This document shows, one piece after another, positions 26,264 to 35,390 of a stretch of DNA of 47,080 nt; positions within the stretch are counted from its first letter, which is position 1, and each line of letters starts with the position of its first letter. The notes below the pieces were generated by a model. It did no database searches and was not told the DNA's origin. It saw only the letters and a program-made list of their open reading frames with translations. This stretch comes from Pseudomonadota bacterium (GTDB lineage: Bacteria > Pseudomonadota > Gammaproteobacteria > Burkholderiales > Rhodocyclaceae). The stretch lies in contig JAKJFA010000002.1 in NCBI GenBank assembly GCA_022705135.1, positions 16,095 to 63,174 of the forward strand, given 5' to 3'. Both the position numbers and the translations under genes were made by a program.

Positions 26264-26775
26264 AGACACGTTTTTTCCTACTGGTTTTATTCACCCTCTT
26301 GCTGGCCGCCTGCGCTGAAGCGCCTCCGCAGGAGCCCCCTCCGGCCAAGGCTGCGCCTGAAATCAAATCGCAAAAGCTCAAGTACCTCGAGGGACGCACA
26401 TTGAAGCCGCAGCCGACGCGGCCTTTGAATGTCCGTTCGCGCTGCGCCCATCGTGATGCGGTCGGAACGCGCACCCGTCTCGACATGCAGGTCAAGGACG
26501 CCGAAGTCAAAAATTTTAGTGCCGAGGTCACCATCCCCAAGCGGGGAACTTGCCGCTTTGACTTGAAGAACTTCACACAGAAGGAAAAGTTGCCTCAGGT
26601 CGTACTGGCTGCCAAGGACAAGTCAGGTTGTACCGTGCGCATGTGGGAGCAGGACTCCGGCAAACAGAGGCAGGTCACCATCGCGTTCAATGCTTGCCGC
26701 GCCGCGTGTGATGGCGATACCTTCGATTATCTCTGGCCGATCCTGGTGGATGCCAAAACCGGCCGCTGTTGTTGA
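26260..26775 (+). CDS. lipoprotein of unknown function between gatA and gatB
   Basis: 171 residues from the GTG at 26260, which overlaps the gatA stop (GTGA). The signal peptide ends in LLAAC (Cys18), followed by a Pro/Ala-rich linker ([15 protein letters not shown]). The mature domain has seven further cysteines (RSRC, GTC, SGC, NAC, AAC and a final CC), so disulphides are likely in the periplasm. A longer in-frame start exists inside gatA but lacks a signal peptide. No family is recognised. Its coupling to an aminoacyl-tRNA amidotransferase is odd, since one works in the envelope and the other in the cytosol. Confidence 0.75.
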   Translation: MKTRFFLLVLFTLLLAACAEAPPQEPPPAKAAPEIKSQKLKYLEGRTLKPQPTRPLNVRSRCAHRDAVGTRTRLDMQVKDAEVKNFSAEVTIPKRGTCRFDLKNFTQKEKLPQVVLAAKDKSGCTVRMWEQDSGKQRQVTIAFNACRAACDGDTFDYLWPILVDAKTGRCC

Positions 26776-26785
26776 GAGACGCAAG

Positions 26786-28234
26786 ATGAACTCATGGGAA
26801 ATCATTATTGGCATCGAAACCCACGTGCAACTGGCGACGGTTTCCAAAATTTTTTCCGGCGCTCCCACTATGTTTGGCGCCGAACCGAACACCCAGGCCT
26901 GCGCAGTCGATCTGGCGCTGCCTGGCGTTTTGCCCGTACTCAACAAGAAGGCGGTCGAATGTGCCATCCGCTTTGGCTTGGCGATTGGCGCTGACGTGGC
27001 GCGCAGGTCAGTCTTTGCCCGCAAGAATTATTTTTACCCCGATCTGCCCAAGGGCTACCAGATCAGTCAGTTCGAGCTACCGGTGGTCAGCGGCGGACAG
27101 CTGGCCATCGCCGTCGGCCAAGGGGATCAAGCCTATGAAAAAACGGTACGTCTGACGCGTGCCCATCTGGAAGAGGATGCCGGCAAGTCACTGCATGAGG
27201 ATTTTCATGGCAAGTCCGGCATTGACCTCAATCGGGCCGGAACGCCACTGCTCGAAATCGTTTCCGAACCGGATATGCGCTCATCCGACGAGGCGGTGGC
27301 CTATGCCAAGGCGCTGCATGCGCTGGTGCGCTGGATTGGCATTTGCGACGGCAACATGCAGGAAGGTTCGTTCCGCTGCGACGCCAATGTTTCCATGCGC
27401 CGCCCCGGCCAGCCGCTGGGTACACGCCGCGAAATCAAAAACCTCAATTCCTTCCGCTTCTTGAAGGAGGCGATCGATTATGAGGTGCGCTGGCAGATCA
27501 ACGAACTGGAGGAAGGGCGTCCCATCGTTCAGGCGACCGTGCTCTTCGATCCCGGCAGTGGCGTCACGCGTACCATGCGGACCAAGGAGGACGCGCACGA
27601 CTACCGCTATTTCCCCGACCCCGATCTGCTGCCGTTGGTGATCGGTGAAGACTGGATTGCGCAGGTGCAGGCCGCTTTGCCGGAATTGCCGGGCGCCAAA
27701 AAAGCGCGCTTCATGTCCGAGTACGGACTGTCTGCTTACGACGCCGCTACTTTGACCGCAGGCCTGGAAATGGCTGATTTCTACGAAGCCGTGGTCGCAG
27801 TCGCTGGCAAGGCCCAGGCCAAGCCCTGTGCCAACTGGGTCATGGTCGATCTGGCTGCGCGCTTGAACAAGGAAGACCGGGAAATTGGGGCTTCTCCGGT
27901 CAACCCGGCGCAACTCGGCAGTCTGGTTGCCCGTATTGCGGATCAAACCCTTTCCAACAATATCGCCAAGAAGGTGTTCGAGGCTTTGTGGAATGGTGAA
28001 GGCACTTCGGTGGACGACATCATCGAGGTGCAAGGTTTGAAGCAGATTACCGACAGCGGCGCCATCGAAGCCTTGATTGACGCGGTGCTGGCCGCCAATG
28101 TCGCGATGGTGTCCGAGTTCAAGGCGGGAAAGGAAAAAGCCTTTAACGCGCTGGTCGGTCAGGTGATGAAAGCCGCCAAGGGCAAGGCCAACCCGCAGCA
28201 GGTCAATGAGCTGCTGCGCCAAAAGCTCCAGTAG
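26786..28234 (+). CDS. gatB: Asp-tRNA(Asn)/Glu-tRNA(Gln) amidotransferase subunit B
   Basis: 482 residues from the ATG at 26786 ([16 protein letters not shown]). The kinase-like cradle domain has the metal and tRNA-binding motifs: [45 protein letters not shown] and [10 protein letters not shown]; the C-terminal YqeY-like tail follows (NAMVSEF..., [20 protein letters not shown]). It phosphorylates and amidates the misacylated tRNA with GatA and GatC. It starts 10 bases after the lipoprotein gene. Confidence 0.97.
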   Translation: MNSWEIIIGIETHVQLATVSKIFSGAPTMFGAEPNTQACAVDLALPGVLPVLNKKAVECAIRFGLAIGADVARRSVFARKNYFYPDLPKGYQISQFELPVVSGGQLAIAVGQGDQAYEKTVRLTRAHLEEDAGKSLHEDFHGKSGIDLNRAGTPLLEIVSEPDMRSSDEAVAYAKALHALVRWIGICDGNMQEGSFRCDANVSMRRPGQPLGTRREIKNLNSFRFLKEAIDYEVRWQINELEEGRPIVQATVLFDPGSGVTRTMRTKEDAHDYRYFPDPDLLPLVIGEDWIAQVQAALPELPGAKKARFMSEYGLSAYDAATLTAGLEMADFYEAVVAVAGKAQAKPCANWVMVDLAARLNKEDREIGASPVNPAQLGSLVARIADQTLSNNIAKKVFEALWNGEGTSVDDIIEVQGLKQITDSGAIEALIDAVLAANVAMVSEFKAGKEKAFNALVGQVMKAAKGKANPQQVNELLRQKLQ

Positions 28235-28243
28235 ATCAGAGTC

Positions 28244-28906
28244 CTATTTCTGCGGGGTTGCCGGCCGCTTGGCATCGGGGTGGCTGAGCAGGCCGCCGCC
28301 AGAGAGGATTTCGAGGTAGCGCTGTTTGTCGGCGGCGTATTTGGCGCGGATTTTTTCCAGATCCGCTTTTTTGGACTTCAACACATCGCTGTAGGCCCTG
28401 ATTTCGTCGTCGGCGTCGCGCAGGCCGCGCGCAATCTCCGGCGGAAGCGTCCCTTTCTTGTAGAATTCGGCTTCGCTCTCGAGTTTCTTGCGCTTATCCC
28501 AGGCCGCCTTGATGCGGCCTTCGGCCAGGTCCATGGCCTTGACCAGTTCGGTCTCGGCGCGCGCCAGGGAAATATCGATATCCTGGACGCTGCTGTAGGT
28601 TTCAAGCAATGCGGCGTCCTTGCGCCGCTGCTCGCGCATTGCGGCCTCATGTTCCCGTTTCTGTTCTTCCTCGGCTTGCAGCGCCGCCTTTTGTTCCGCA
28701 GTCAGCGGTGGCCCGACCTCGCGGATGACATTGCCGGCACGGTCCAGAATCTTGTAGGCCAGTCCCTTGCACTCATGGGGCAGAGTGTCGCCGCAGTTTC
28801 GTCGGCCCGTCGCTGCATCCTGACAGCAGTAGAGGCTCTGGGCATGAGCACTGGCCGCGAGCAGTACGGAAAGACCGGACAAGGCAATCCACTTATGCAA
28901 CACCAT
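28244..28906 (-). CDS. periplasmic coiled-coil protein with DUF4124-like N-terminus
   Basis: A 220-residue protein with a Sec signal peptide ([16 protein letters not shown]). The region after it ([20 protein letters not shown], then [15 protein letters not shown]) resembles DUF4124-type modules with paired cysteines. From about 70 to 200 it is strongly charged and helical, a likely long coiled coil. It overlaps the pyrE stop by 14 bases and is cotranscribed with it. Function is unknown; similar proteins are common in betaproteobacteria. Confidence 0.75.
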   Translation of the reverse strand: MVLHKWIALSGLSVLLAASAHAQSLYCCQDAATGRRNCGDTLPHECKGLAYKILDRAGNVIREVGPPLTAEQKAALQAEEEQKREHEAAMREQRRKDAALLETYSSVQDIDISLARAETELVKAMDLAEGRIKAAWDKRKKLESEAEFYKKGTLPPEIARGLRDADDEIRAYSDVLKSKKADLEKIRAKYAADKQRYLEILSGGGLLSHPDAKRPATPQK

Positions 28907-29531
28907 AGCGCTCCCGATAAGCAGTCACGGCCTTGCGATGTTCCTCAAATTCAGGCCGCTGTTCCAGATAGAGGAGAAGATCGACCAGGTTGGCCACGGC
29001 GATGACCGGGAGACCATAATCACGCTCAACTTCCTGCACTGCCGAAAGTTCGCCCTGTCCACGTTCCATCCGGTCGAGTGCAATCAATACGCCGGCAGGT
29101 TCAGCGCCGGCGGCGCGGATGAGCTCAACCGACTCACGCACCGACGTGCCCGCCGAGATGACGTCATCGACAATCAGGACGCGGCCCTTGAGCGGGGCGC
29201 CGATCATCAGCCCGCCCTCGCCGTGGTCCTTGGCTTCCTTGCGGTTGAAGGCAAAAGGACAATTTTTGCCCAGTCCAGCCAAAGCCACAGCAACCGTAGC
29301 CACCAAAGGGATGCCCTTGTACGCCGGGCCAAACAGCATGTCGAAGGCGACACTCCCGGTAATCGCGGCGCTGGCGTAAAATTGCGCCAGTCGCCCCAGC
29401 GAATCGCCATCGTTGAAGAGGCCAGCATTGAAAAAGTAAGGCGAATTACGCCCGGCCTTGGTTTTAAATTCGCCAAAACGCAGCACGTCCTGCGCTACGG
29501 CAAACTCGATAAATTCCTGACGAAAGTTCAT
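28893..29531 (-). CDS. pyrE: orotate phosphoribosyltransferase
   Basis: 212 residues from the ATG at 29531 ([12 protein letters not shown]), the usual start; five extra residues upstream are not needed. The PRPP-binding motif [14 protein letters not shown], the flexible loop [12 protein letters not shown] and the start [18 protein letters not shown] are all present. It joins orotate and PRPP to give OMP in pyrimidine synthesis. It is divergent from xth (51-base gap) and overlaps the downstream coiled-coil gene. Confidence 0.97.
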   Translation of the reverse strand: MNFRQEFIEFAVAQDVLRFGEFKTKAGRNSPYFFNAGLFNDGDSLGRLAQFYASAAITGSVAFDMLFGPAYKGIPLVATVAVALAGLGKNCPFAFNRKEAKDHGEGGLMIGAPLKGRVLIVDDVISAGTSVRESVELIRAAGAEPAGVLIALDRMERGQGELSAVQEVERDYGLPVIAVANLVDLLLYLEQRPEFEEHRKAVTAYRERYGVA

Positions 29532-29582
29532 GGTTTCCAATAACACTTTTTTCGCGGCGATCCGGTTCCGCGCACTCCCGAC

Positions 29583-30365
29583 ATGTTACGCATCATCTCA
29601 TTGAATCTCAACGGCATCCGTTCGGCTTGGGGCAAGAACTTGTTGCCCTGGATCGAGAACCAGCAACCGGACTTTGTATGTCTTCAGGAGCTCAAGGCAC
29701 AAGGCGCTGACCTCACGAGCGAAATGCTGGCCCCACCCGGTTTCCACGCCCGCTACCACTATGCCGAAAAGCGTGGTTACAGCGGCGTTGGCATCTGGAG
29801 CCGTACCATACCGGATCGTGTCGTTGCCGGCATCGGCAATCCCGAATTTGACGCTGAGGGCCGTTTTCTACGCGCAGATTTCGCCAATCTTTCCGTGATT
29901 TCGCTCTATCTGCCCTCCGGTTCCTCGGCGCCGGAACGGCAGGAGGCCAAATTTCGTTTCATGCAGGTCTTTTTTCCCATGCTGGCAGCGCTCAGACAAG
30001 AAGGACGCGAAATCGCCCTTTGCGGCGACTGGAATATCGCCCACCGCGAAATCGACCTGAAAAACTGGAAATCCAATCAAAAAAATTCCGGCTTCTTGCC
30101 CGAGGAGCGTGACTGGATTTCGCGCGTTTTCGATGAACTGGGCTGGGTCGATGTCTATCGCCAACTCCATCCGGAAGCAACTGAAGCGTCCTACACCTGG
30201 TGGTCGAATCGCGGCCAGGCTTGGGCCAAGAATGTCGGTTGGCGCATCGATTACCAGATCGCCACCCCGGACCTGGCCGCAACTGCACGGCAAGCGAGTA
30301 TCTACAAGGAACAGCGTTTCTCCGATCACGCGCCACTGATCATCGACTACGATTGTGGCCTCTAA
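29583..30365 (+). CDS. xth: exodeoxyribonuclease III
   Basis: A 260-residue enzyme of the Xth/ExoA endonuclease-exonuclease-phosphatase fold. Motifs: [20 protein letters not shown] (metal Glu), [25 protein letters not shown] and the C-terminal YQIATP and [11 protein letters not shown]. It cuts at abasic sites in base-excision repair. It is divergent from pyrE. A short hairpin (30374-30392) follows the stop and overlaps the -35 box of the next tRNA promoter. Confidence 0.96.
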   Translation: MLRIISLNLNGIRSAWGKNLLPWIENQQPDFVCLQELKAQGADLTSEMLAPPGFHARYHYAEKRGYSGVGIWSRTIPDRVVAGIGNPEFDAEGRFLRADFANLSVISLYLPSGSSAPERQEAKFRFMQVFFPMLAALRQEGREIALCGDWNIAHREIDLKNWKSNQKNSGFLPEERDWISRVFDELGWVDVYRQLHPEATEASYTWWSNRGQAWAKNVGWRIDYQIATPDLAATARQASIYKEQRFSDHAPLIIDYDCGL

Positions 30366-30382
30366 AAGGCCCTCTGCCGCCA

Positions 30383-30411
30383 TTCGCGGCAGACCGAATT
30401 GCTGTTATAAT
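30383..30411 (+). promoter_or_regulatory. tRNA promoter
   Basis: TTCGCG (30383-30388), 17 bases, a perfect TATAAT (30406-30411), then a GC-rich discriminator (CCGCGCCC), which is typical of stringently controlled stable-RNA promoters. Confidence 0.7.
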
Positions 30412-30428
30412 CCGCGCCCTCAAGGAAT

Positions 30429-30505
30429 GGTGATGTAGCTCAGTTGGTTAGAGCGGTGGATTCATAACCCACAGGTCGGCAGTTCAATTCTGCCCATCAC
30501 CACCA
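30429..30505 (+). tRNA. tRNA with CAT anticodon, probably elongator tRNA-Met
   Basis: 77 bases including an encoded CCA. The acceptor stem GGTGATG (30429-30435) pairs with CATCACC (30495-30501). The D-loop GCTCAGTTGGTTAGAGC, anticodon loop with CAT near 30463-30465 and T-loop GTTCAATTC are standard. The CAT anticodon could also be the lysidine-modified Ile2 tRNA; I favour elongator Met from general resemblance. It is followed by a strong terminator. Confidence 0.93.
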
Positions 30506-30512
30506 GAACACC

Positions 30513-30539
30513 AAGGCCAGACGCGCTCTGGCCTTTTTC
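30513..30539 (+). terminator. tRNA terminator
   Basis: AAGGCCAGA (30513-30521) pairs with TCTGGCCTT (30527-30535) around a CGCGC loop, followed by TTT. Confidence 0.85.
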
Positions 30540-30895
30540 ATGCCCGCCGGAAACGCCAGTATTGGCGCGGCATCCTGGAGTGCCCGTGCCTGCCCTGCTG
30601 GCGGAAACCGCATTTTCCGCCAGTTTCCACGCCGCAATCCTCTCTTTTCTCCATTTGACCCGTGGCTACCGGGCAATGGGCTACCGGGTTGTGGAGCACC
30701 CGCAGGATGCTGCTGACTTACTTACGGTGTACGGCAAATAGTCTCATTGCTTTCAGCAAGTTGGACGAGGATGCGGGAATTCGTCGCACGATAGTTTGGC
30801 GCAAGAGGCAGACAGCATTGAAGACATCTTTAATATTGCCACGTGTATTAAAGCATGCTTTAATACAGCCATTGGAAATTTAAGAAATCTTTAAC
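30540..30895 (+). other. tRNA-fic intergenic region with repeats
   Basis: A 356-base gap. It contains a 10-bp inverted repeat (CTGGCGGAAA 30598-30607 / TTTCCGCCAG 30614-30623), two copies of GGCTACCGGG near 30663-30690, and a perfect palindrome at 30845-30866. A 73-codon frame (30662-30883) has no ribosome binding site or family likeness and is not called. No duplicated tRNA end was found. Confidence 0.45.
30845..30866. promoter_or_regulatory. 22-bp perfect palindrome, probable operator of fic
   Basis: GTATTAAAGCA is followed at once by its exact reverse complement (30845-30866). Related half-sites CTTTAATA (30828-30835) and CTTTAACG (about 30889-30896) flank it, the last overlapping the GTG start of fic. 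The array fits a dimeric repressor, possibly the Fic protein itself through its C-terminal winged helix. Confidence 0.6.
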
Positions 30896-32044
30896 GTGAA
30901 CCGCGCCGCCGGGTCTTACATCACTTCCGCAACATCAGGCGAAGCCGTCCAAGCCTTCGTGCCGAATCCGCTGCCACCGAGCAATCCCCCGTTGGCGCCG
31001 GAGTCGTTTGTGGGGGCCAATCGCGCGGCGGAACTGGCGCTGGCGCGACTGTCCGGTGTATCGGGGCTGGTGCCGTCGGTGGATTGGTTGCTATACAGCG
31101 CTATCCGCAAAGAAGCCCTGCTCACCTCCCAGATCGAGGGCACGCAGGCCACACTGACTGACCTGTTCGACGAAGAAGCAGGCTTCAAGGTCAGCAACAC
31201 CGATGATGTGGAGGAGGTCACCAACTACCTGCGTGCTTTCCGCTGGACTCAAGAGCAACTGCGCGATCCCAAAGGGCTGCCCATCAGCGTGCGGCTATTG
31301 TGCGAGGCGCACCGACGCCTGCTTGACGGGGCACGCGGCGCAGGCAAGCAACCGGGTGAGTTGCGCCGGTCGCAGAACTGGATCGGCGGCACCCGGCCGG
31401 GCAATGCAGTTTTCGTACCACCGCCGCCGGAAAACGTTCCCACGCTGCTGGCCGATATGGAGCGGTTCATCCACGAGGCTGCGCCCACGCTGCCGCCGCT
31501 GGTGCGCATTGCCCTGATCCATGCCCAATTCGAAACCATCCATCCCTTCCTGGATGGCAACGGCCGCATCGGGCGCCTGCTGATTGCCGCACTGCTCGAA
31601 CATTGGCATCTGCTGCCCGAGCCCTTGCTTTACCTTAGTGCCTATCTCAAGCAGCATCAGAGCGCGTATTACCGACGACTCTCCGACATCCGCACAGAGG
31701 GTGATTGGGAGGGTTGGGTGGCCTTTTTCCTGGAAGGCGTGGCCAATGCGGCCAGCGAGGCCGAACTTGGCATCGTGGCCATCGCCAGTTTGGTGGCGGC
31801 GGATCGTCGCCGTCTGCTCGAATCGCCAAAATCTGGCCCGGCGGCCTATCGCTTGTTCGAGAGGCTGCCGATGATGCCGCGTTTCAATATCGAGCGGGTA
31901 AGGCAGATTCTAGACACGAGTTTTCCCACGGCCAGCGCGGCAGTGAATCAGTTGGTCGACCTGGGTATCGTGAAGGAAATGACCGGGCAGAAAAAGAACC
32001 GCAGCTACAGCTACCAAGCCTATGTTGAATTGCTGAGTCGCTGA
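30896..32044 (+). CDS. Fic family protein (AMPylase) with C-terminal winged helix
   Basis: A 382-residue protein read from a GTG at 30896. The Fic active site is intact: HPFLDGNGRIGR, catalytic His216. The class-II inhibitory helix comes before it: Thr77-Ser-Gln-Ile-Glu81-Gly. The N-terminal Fic_N domain and a C-terminal winged-helix (ERVRQILDTSFPTASAAVNQ) complete a common bacterial layout. Such proteins transfer AMP to a target hydroxyl and are self-inhibited by Glu81. There is no obvious antitoxin gene beside it. A perfect palindrome lies just upstream. It ends before a strong terminator and looks like an accessory gene inserted after the tRNA. Confidence 0.93.
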   Translation: MNRAAGSYITSATSGEAVQAFVPNPLPPSNPPLAPESFVGANRAAELALARLSGVSGLVPSVDWLLYSAIRKEALLTSQIEGTQATLTDLFDEEAGFKVSNTDDVEEVTNYLRAFRWTQEQLRDPKGLPISVRLLCEAHRRLLDGARGAGKQPGELRRSQNWIGGTRPGNAVFVPPPPENVPTLLADMERFIHEAAPTLPPLVRIALIHAQFETIHPFLDGNGRIGRLLIAALLEHWHLLPEPLLYLSAYLKQHQSAYYRRLSDIRTEGDWEGWVAFFLEGVANAASEAELGIVAIASLVAADRRRLLESPKSGPAAYRLFERLPMMPRFNIERVRQILDTSFPTASAAVNQLVDLGIVKEMTGQKKNRSYSYQAYVELLSR

Positions 32045-32136
32045 CCTGCCCTCACAAACCCGCAGGATTACTCTCCAAGACTCATAAGCCCCAATAGCGA
32101 GTGGTCCGGTAGCAAACTGTACGCCGCCAGCTTTTC

Positions 32137-32169
32137 AAAGCCTGCCTTGCCCGGCGGGCTTTGTTTTTT
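32137..32169 (+). terminator. Rho-independent terminator after fic
   Basis: AAAGCCTGCC (32137-32146) pairs with GGCGGGCTTT (32153-32162; one G-U pair) around a 6-base loop, then GTTTTTT. Confidence 0.8.
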
Positions 32170-32562
32170 GCGGAACGAGACTGGCTTTTTCGGCCCGTGT
32201 CTGCACCGAATTTTTAATTTGTGAGTGATTTGTGCGCACGGTTGTCTCAGAGTCGCACGGGTTTTATGAGCCAGACGCTCTTTAGCTGTGCCGTTTCGAC
32301 GCTTGCAGGCCGCAGGGCGTGATTTACCAGGACGTTACGGAGGTGGTTTGCGGTCGGAAAAGCACGACAGGCTATGGCTGGGGAGTAGAACGATTCAAAA
32401 ATTTGGTGTTGTTGTATGAAATAGGATTAGAATCAAACCGCACCGTGTCGGCGAAGCTGACATCAAAAGGCGGTTCCGGGCGCTCAATTCCGAAAATGGC
32501 TTTGTTTGGGGGTTCGGTGTTCTTTGATTAAGTTTGATTAACAATCCCTTAGAGGAGGCAAA
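32170..32562 (+). promoter_or_regulatory. long leader upstream of the ABC transporter operon
   Basis: A 518-base gap separates fic from the substrate-binding protein gene, including the fic terminator. A 70-codon frame (32319-32531) shows no ribosome binding site or family likeness and is not called. A direct repeat TTTGATTAA occurs twice (32523-32531, 32533-32541) just before the ribosome binding site AGAGGAGG (32551-32558). A weak promoter such as TTGGTG-18-TTAGAA lies near 32402-32431. The length suggests regulation, but nothing specific is identifiable. Confidence 0.4.
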
Positions 32563-33771
32563 ATGCGTATTCATCGTTTAGTCTTGGCCCTAGCGGCCAT
32601 TGCCTGTGCTTCAGGCCTTGCGGTCGCCCAGACCAAAGAGTTGAAGATTGCCCATATCTCCAGCCGGGCCGGTCCGCTGGAGCCCTTCTCCACTCAGTCG
32701 AGCCGTGGCATGAAACTTGGTTTCGAGTATGCCACCAACGGTACGATGGAAGTGGCTGGCCGCAAGATCGTCCTTCTGGACAAGGACGACCAGATGAAGG
32801 CTGATGTGGGCAAAACCCTGCTGCAGTCCGCTTACAAGGACGAAGGCGTTGATATCGCCGTCGGCCCAGCCAGCTCCGCAGTCGCTTTGGCCATGATTCA
32901 GGTGGCGCGCGAAAACAAGAAGCTCCTCATCATCGACATGGCCGCTGCCGAAAACCTGACGAGTACAAAGGGCAGCAAGTATGCCTTCCGTATCGGCCGC
33001 AATTCCGATCATGACGCATATTCGAACGCCTTCGTCTATGGCAAGCCCGGTACCTTCATCGCCACTTTGGCGCCGGATTATGCCTTCGGGCGTGAGGGTA
33101 TGGCTTCCTTCAAGGCAGCCATGAAGGGCAAACCGGCTACATTCGTTGAAGAAGTGTACGCTCCGGCGGGAACGGCCGACTTCACGCCGTATGCCACCAA
33201 GCTCTTCAATGCATTGAAGGACAAGCCGGGCCGCAAGGTCATTCTGTTCATCTGGGCCGGTGCCGGCAACCCGATGAAGGTCTTTGACCTGAACCCGCAA
33301 CGTTACGGTATTGAAATGATGACCATCGGCGGAACGCTGCTGATGCTCAATGCAGGTGCGCGTCCGCTGATTGGTAACGAAGCGGCAACGTCCTACTACT
33401 TCCGCTGCCCGAAGAATGCCATCAACGACTGGATGGTCAAGGAACATCAGAAGCGCTTCAACGAGCCGCCTGATTTCTTTGTTCCGAACGGCTTTATGAC
33501 GGCCCAGGCGATTGTCGAACTGGTGAAGAAGACCAACGGCAAGACCGACGACACCGAGCTGATGATCAAGACGTTGAACAGCATTGCGTTTGACAGCCCG
33601 AAGGGTAAGGTGTTCTTCAAGAACAACCAGCTCATGCAGCCGATGTATCACTACGAGTACATCGAAAATCCCGAGTGGAAAGACACGAAGTGGAAGGGTG
33701 TTGATGTCAAGTGCAAAGGCGAGATCTCGATCGAGGACATGAACGTCCCGACGACGGTACTGAAGAATTAA
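32563..33771 (+). CDS. branched-chain-type ABC transporter substrate-binding protein
   Basis: A 402-residue periplasmic protein with a Sec signal peptide (LVLALAAIACASGLAVAQ). The fold is that of the LivJ/LivK family (type-I periplasmic binding protein): KELKIAHISSRAGPLEPFST, IVLLDKDDQMKADVGKTLLQ, VDIAVGPASSAVALAMIQVA, VATLAPDYAFGREG-like segment and a C-terminal region. A strong ribosome binding site precedes the ATG. The ligand cannot be read from sequence; in betaproteobacterial aromatic degraders, related transporters import aromatic acids rather than amino acids. Confidence 0.92.
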   Translation: MRIHRLVLALAAIACASGLAVAQTKELKIAHISSRAGPLEPFSTQSSRGMKLGFEYATNGTMEVAGRKIVLLDKDDQMKADVGKTLLQSAYKDEGVDIAVGPASSAVALAMIQVARENKKLLIIDMAAAENLTSTKGSKYAFRIGRNSDHDAYSNAFVYGKPGTFIATLAPDYAFGREGMASFKAAMKGKPATFVEEVYAPAGTADFTPYATKLFNALKDKPGRKVILFIWAGAGNPMKVFDLNPQRYGIEMMTIGGTLLMLNAGARPLIGNEAATSYYFRCPKNAINDWMVKEHQKRFNEPPDFFVPNGFMTAQAIVELVKKTNGKTDDTELMIKTLNSIAFDSPKGKVFFKNNQLMQPMYHYEYIENPEWKDTKWKGVDVKCKGEISIEDMNVPTTVLKN

Positions 33772-33795
33772 TACCGGAGCTTGATCTGACACACA

Positions 33796-33838
33796 GGGGT
33801 GGCGCTTCTTCCAAGAGAGTGCGTCACCCCGTTTCCCT
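33796..33838 (+). terminator. intra-operonic hairpin after the binding-protein gene
   Basis: GGGGTGGCGC (33796-33805) pairs with GCGTCACCCC (33821-33830), one G-U pair, 15-base loop, followed by GTTTCCCTT. It would allow partial readthrough and give more binding protein than membrane parts. A 12-base palindrome CTTAAATTTAAG follows at 33837-33848. Confidence 0.6.
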
Positions 33839-33859
33839 TAAATTTAAGAGCCTATCCCT

Positions 33860-34657
33860 ATGAAACAGTCCACTGCTTCGAAACATCCTGTTTTGGAAAC
33901 GCGTGGTCTGACGGTGCGCTTTGGTGGTCATGTGGCGGTCAACTCGGTGAGCTGTGCGTTTAGCTCCGGCAGCCTGACTGCGATTGTGGGTCCCAATGGC
34001 GCCGGCAAGACCACCTATTTCAACCTGATTTCAGGCCAGATCCCCGCTACTTCCGGCGAAGTGTTCCTGCATGGTGAGAACATTTCAGGACTCAGCGTTG
34101 CCATGCGTTCTCGCCGGGGTCTTGGCAGAGCCTTCCAGTTGACCAATCTTTTCCCGTTCCTGACGGTTCAGGAAAATGTCCGCATTGCGGTGCAGGCCCG
34201 CGCTGGCATTGGCGCCGATATTATCGGCATGTGGAACAAGCATGTCGAACTGATCGATAAAGCCAACATGATCCTCGAGCAAGTCGCTTTGACGAGCCAA
34301 GCCTATACCCAGGCCCGTGCCTTGCCGCATGGCGACCAGCGTAAATTGGAAGTGGGTCTGATGCTGGCGTTGGAACCGGAAGTGTTCATGTTCGATGAAC
34401 CGACGGCCGGTATGAGTGTGGATGAGGTTCCGGTGATTCTGGATCTCATCAAGAAGATCAAGGACCAGGGCAATAGAACGCTATTGCTGGTGGAACACAA
34501 GATGGATGTGGTGCGCGAACTGGCTGACCGCATCATCGTGCTGCACAATGGATGCTTGGTGGCAGACGGTGATCCGGAAACCGTGATTGCCTCCGATATC
34601 GTTCAGGAAGCCTACCTGGGCGCGGCACCGGATAAATCGAAGGAGGCAAAGAAATGA
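33860..34657 (+). CDS. ABC transporter ATP-binding protein, LivG type
   Basis: A 265-residue ATPase. Walker A is VGPNGAGKTTYF; a LivG-type Q-loop and LPHGDQRKLEVGLMLALEP (LSGGQ replaced by PHGDQRK, usual for this family) come before Walker B VFMFDEPTAGMS, and the H-loop is LLLVEHKMDVV. It pairs with the next ATPase to drive the importer. It overlaps the following gene by 4 bases. Confidence 0.95.
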   Translation: MKQSTASKHPVLETRGLTVRFGGHVAVNSVSCAFSSGSLTAIVGPNGAGKTTYFNLISGQIPATSGEVFLHGENISGLSVAMRSRRGLGRAFQLTNLFPFLTVQENVRIAVQARAGIGADIIGMWNKHVELIDKANMILEQVALTSQAYTQARALPHGDQRKLEVGLMLALEPEVFMFDEPTAGMSVDEVPVILDLIKKIKDQGNRTLLLVEHKMDVVRELADRIIVLHNGCLVADGDPETVIASDIVQEAYLGAAPDKSKEAKK

Positions 34658-35379
34658 AACTGCCACTCCTTAAACTAGAAGGGGTTAATACCCATATTGG
34701 GCCCTACCACATTCTGTACGGGATCGACTTCGAGGTTCCCGAGGGCGAGCTGACCATGTTGCTCGGTCGCAATGGCGCCGGCAAGACGACGACATTGCGC
34801 ACGATTATGGGCATGTGGAAGGCTTCTGCCGGGAAGGTCATTTTTGAAGGCAAAATCCTCTCGGAAATGACGACCCCACAGATTGGCAATCTTGGAATTG
34901 CTTACGTTCCCGAAAACAAGGGGATTTTCACCGACCTGACCGTGCGCGAGAACATGGTGTTGGCGGCGCGCAATGGCGCCCCGGATTCAGCGCGTCTCGA
35001 CTGGATCTTCACCTATATGCCGGCGCTGAAGAAGTTCTGGGAACAGCCTTCTGGACTGCTCTCGGGCGGGCAAAAACAGATGTTGTCGATTGCGCGCGCC
35101 ATGGTCGAACCGCGCCGCCTGCTTTTGGTCGATGAGCCTTCCAAGGGCCTGGCACCGGCCATCGTCCAGAATCTGGTGGAGGCGTTCAAGGCGATGAAGC
35201 AAGCGGGGACGACGATCCTGGTGGTTGAGCAGAATTTCAATTTTGCCAAGAGTCTGGGAGATACCGTGGTGGTGATGGACAACGGCAAGGTGGCGCATCG
35301 CGGCACCATGGCCGATTTGGCCGCCAATGAAGCGCTTCAGCACAAGCTGCTGGGGCTTTCCCTTGATTCACATCAATAG
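34654..35379 (+). CDS. ABC transporter ATP-binding protein, LivF type
   Basis: A 241-residue ATPase. Walker A LLGRNGAGKTTTLRTIMG, signature LLSGGQKQMLSIARAM, Walker B LLLVDEPSKGLAP and H-loop TILVVEQNFNFA. The segment IAYVPENKGIFTDLTVRENM is typical of LivF. Its ATG overlaps the end of the LivG-type gene, so the two subunits are coupled. Confidence 0.95.
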   Translation: MKLPLLKLEGVNTHIGPYHILYGIDFEVPEGELTMLLGRNGAGKTTTLRTIMGMWKASAGKVIFEGKILSEMTTPQIGNLGIAYVPENKGIFTDLTVRENMVLAARNGAPDSARLDWIFTYMPALKKFWEQPSGLLSGGQKQMLSIARAMVEPRRLLLVDEPSKGLAPAIVQNLVEAFKAMKQAGTTILVVEQNFNFAKSLGDTVVVMDNGKVAHRGTMADLAANEALQHKLLGLSLDSHQ

Positions 35380-35390
35380 GAGGAAGCGAA

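Noticed and set aside
30663..30690. repeated GGCTACCGGG as a CRISPR-like repeat
   Set aside because: Only two copies with a few bases between them; no array and no cas genes in the window.
30662..30883. 73-codon frame upstream of fic
   Set aside because: No ribosome binding site, no family likeness, and it runs through the palindromic operator-like region.
30429..32160. fic as cargo of an element integrated in the tRNA gene
   Set aside because: No second copy of the tRNA 3' end, no integrase and no inverted repeat at the far side were found; only the position next to a tRNA suggests insertion.
32319..32531. 70-codon frame upstream of the ABC operon
   Set aside because: No ribosome binding site and no likeness; it ends in the leader with direct repeats.
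32611..33792. 393-codon open frame on the minus strand
   Set aside because: Antisense to the substrate-binding protein gene; the sense frame has signal peptide, ribosome binding site and family motifs.
34330..34350. missing LSGGQ signature in the LivG-type ATPase
   Set aside because: The PHGDQRKLE-type variant is usual in LivG proteins; all other ATPase motifs are intact.
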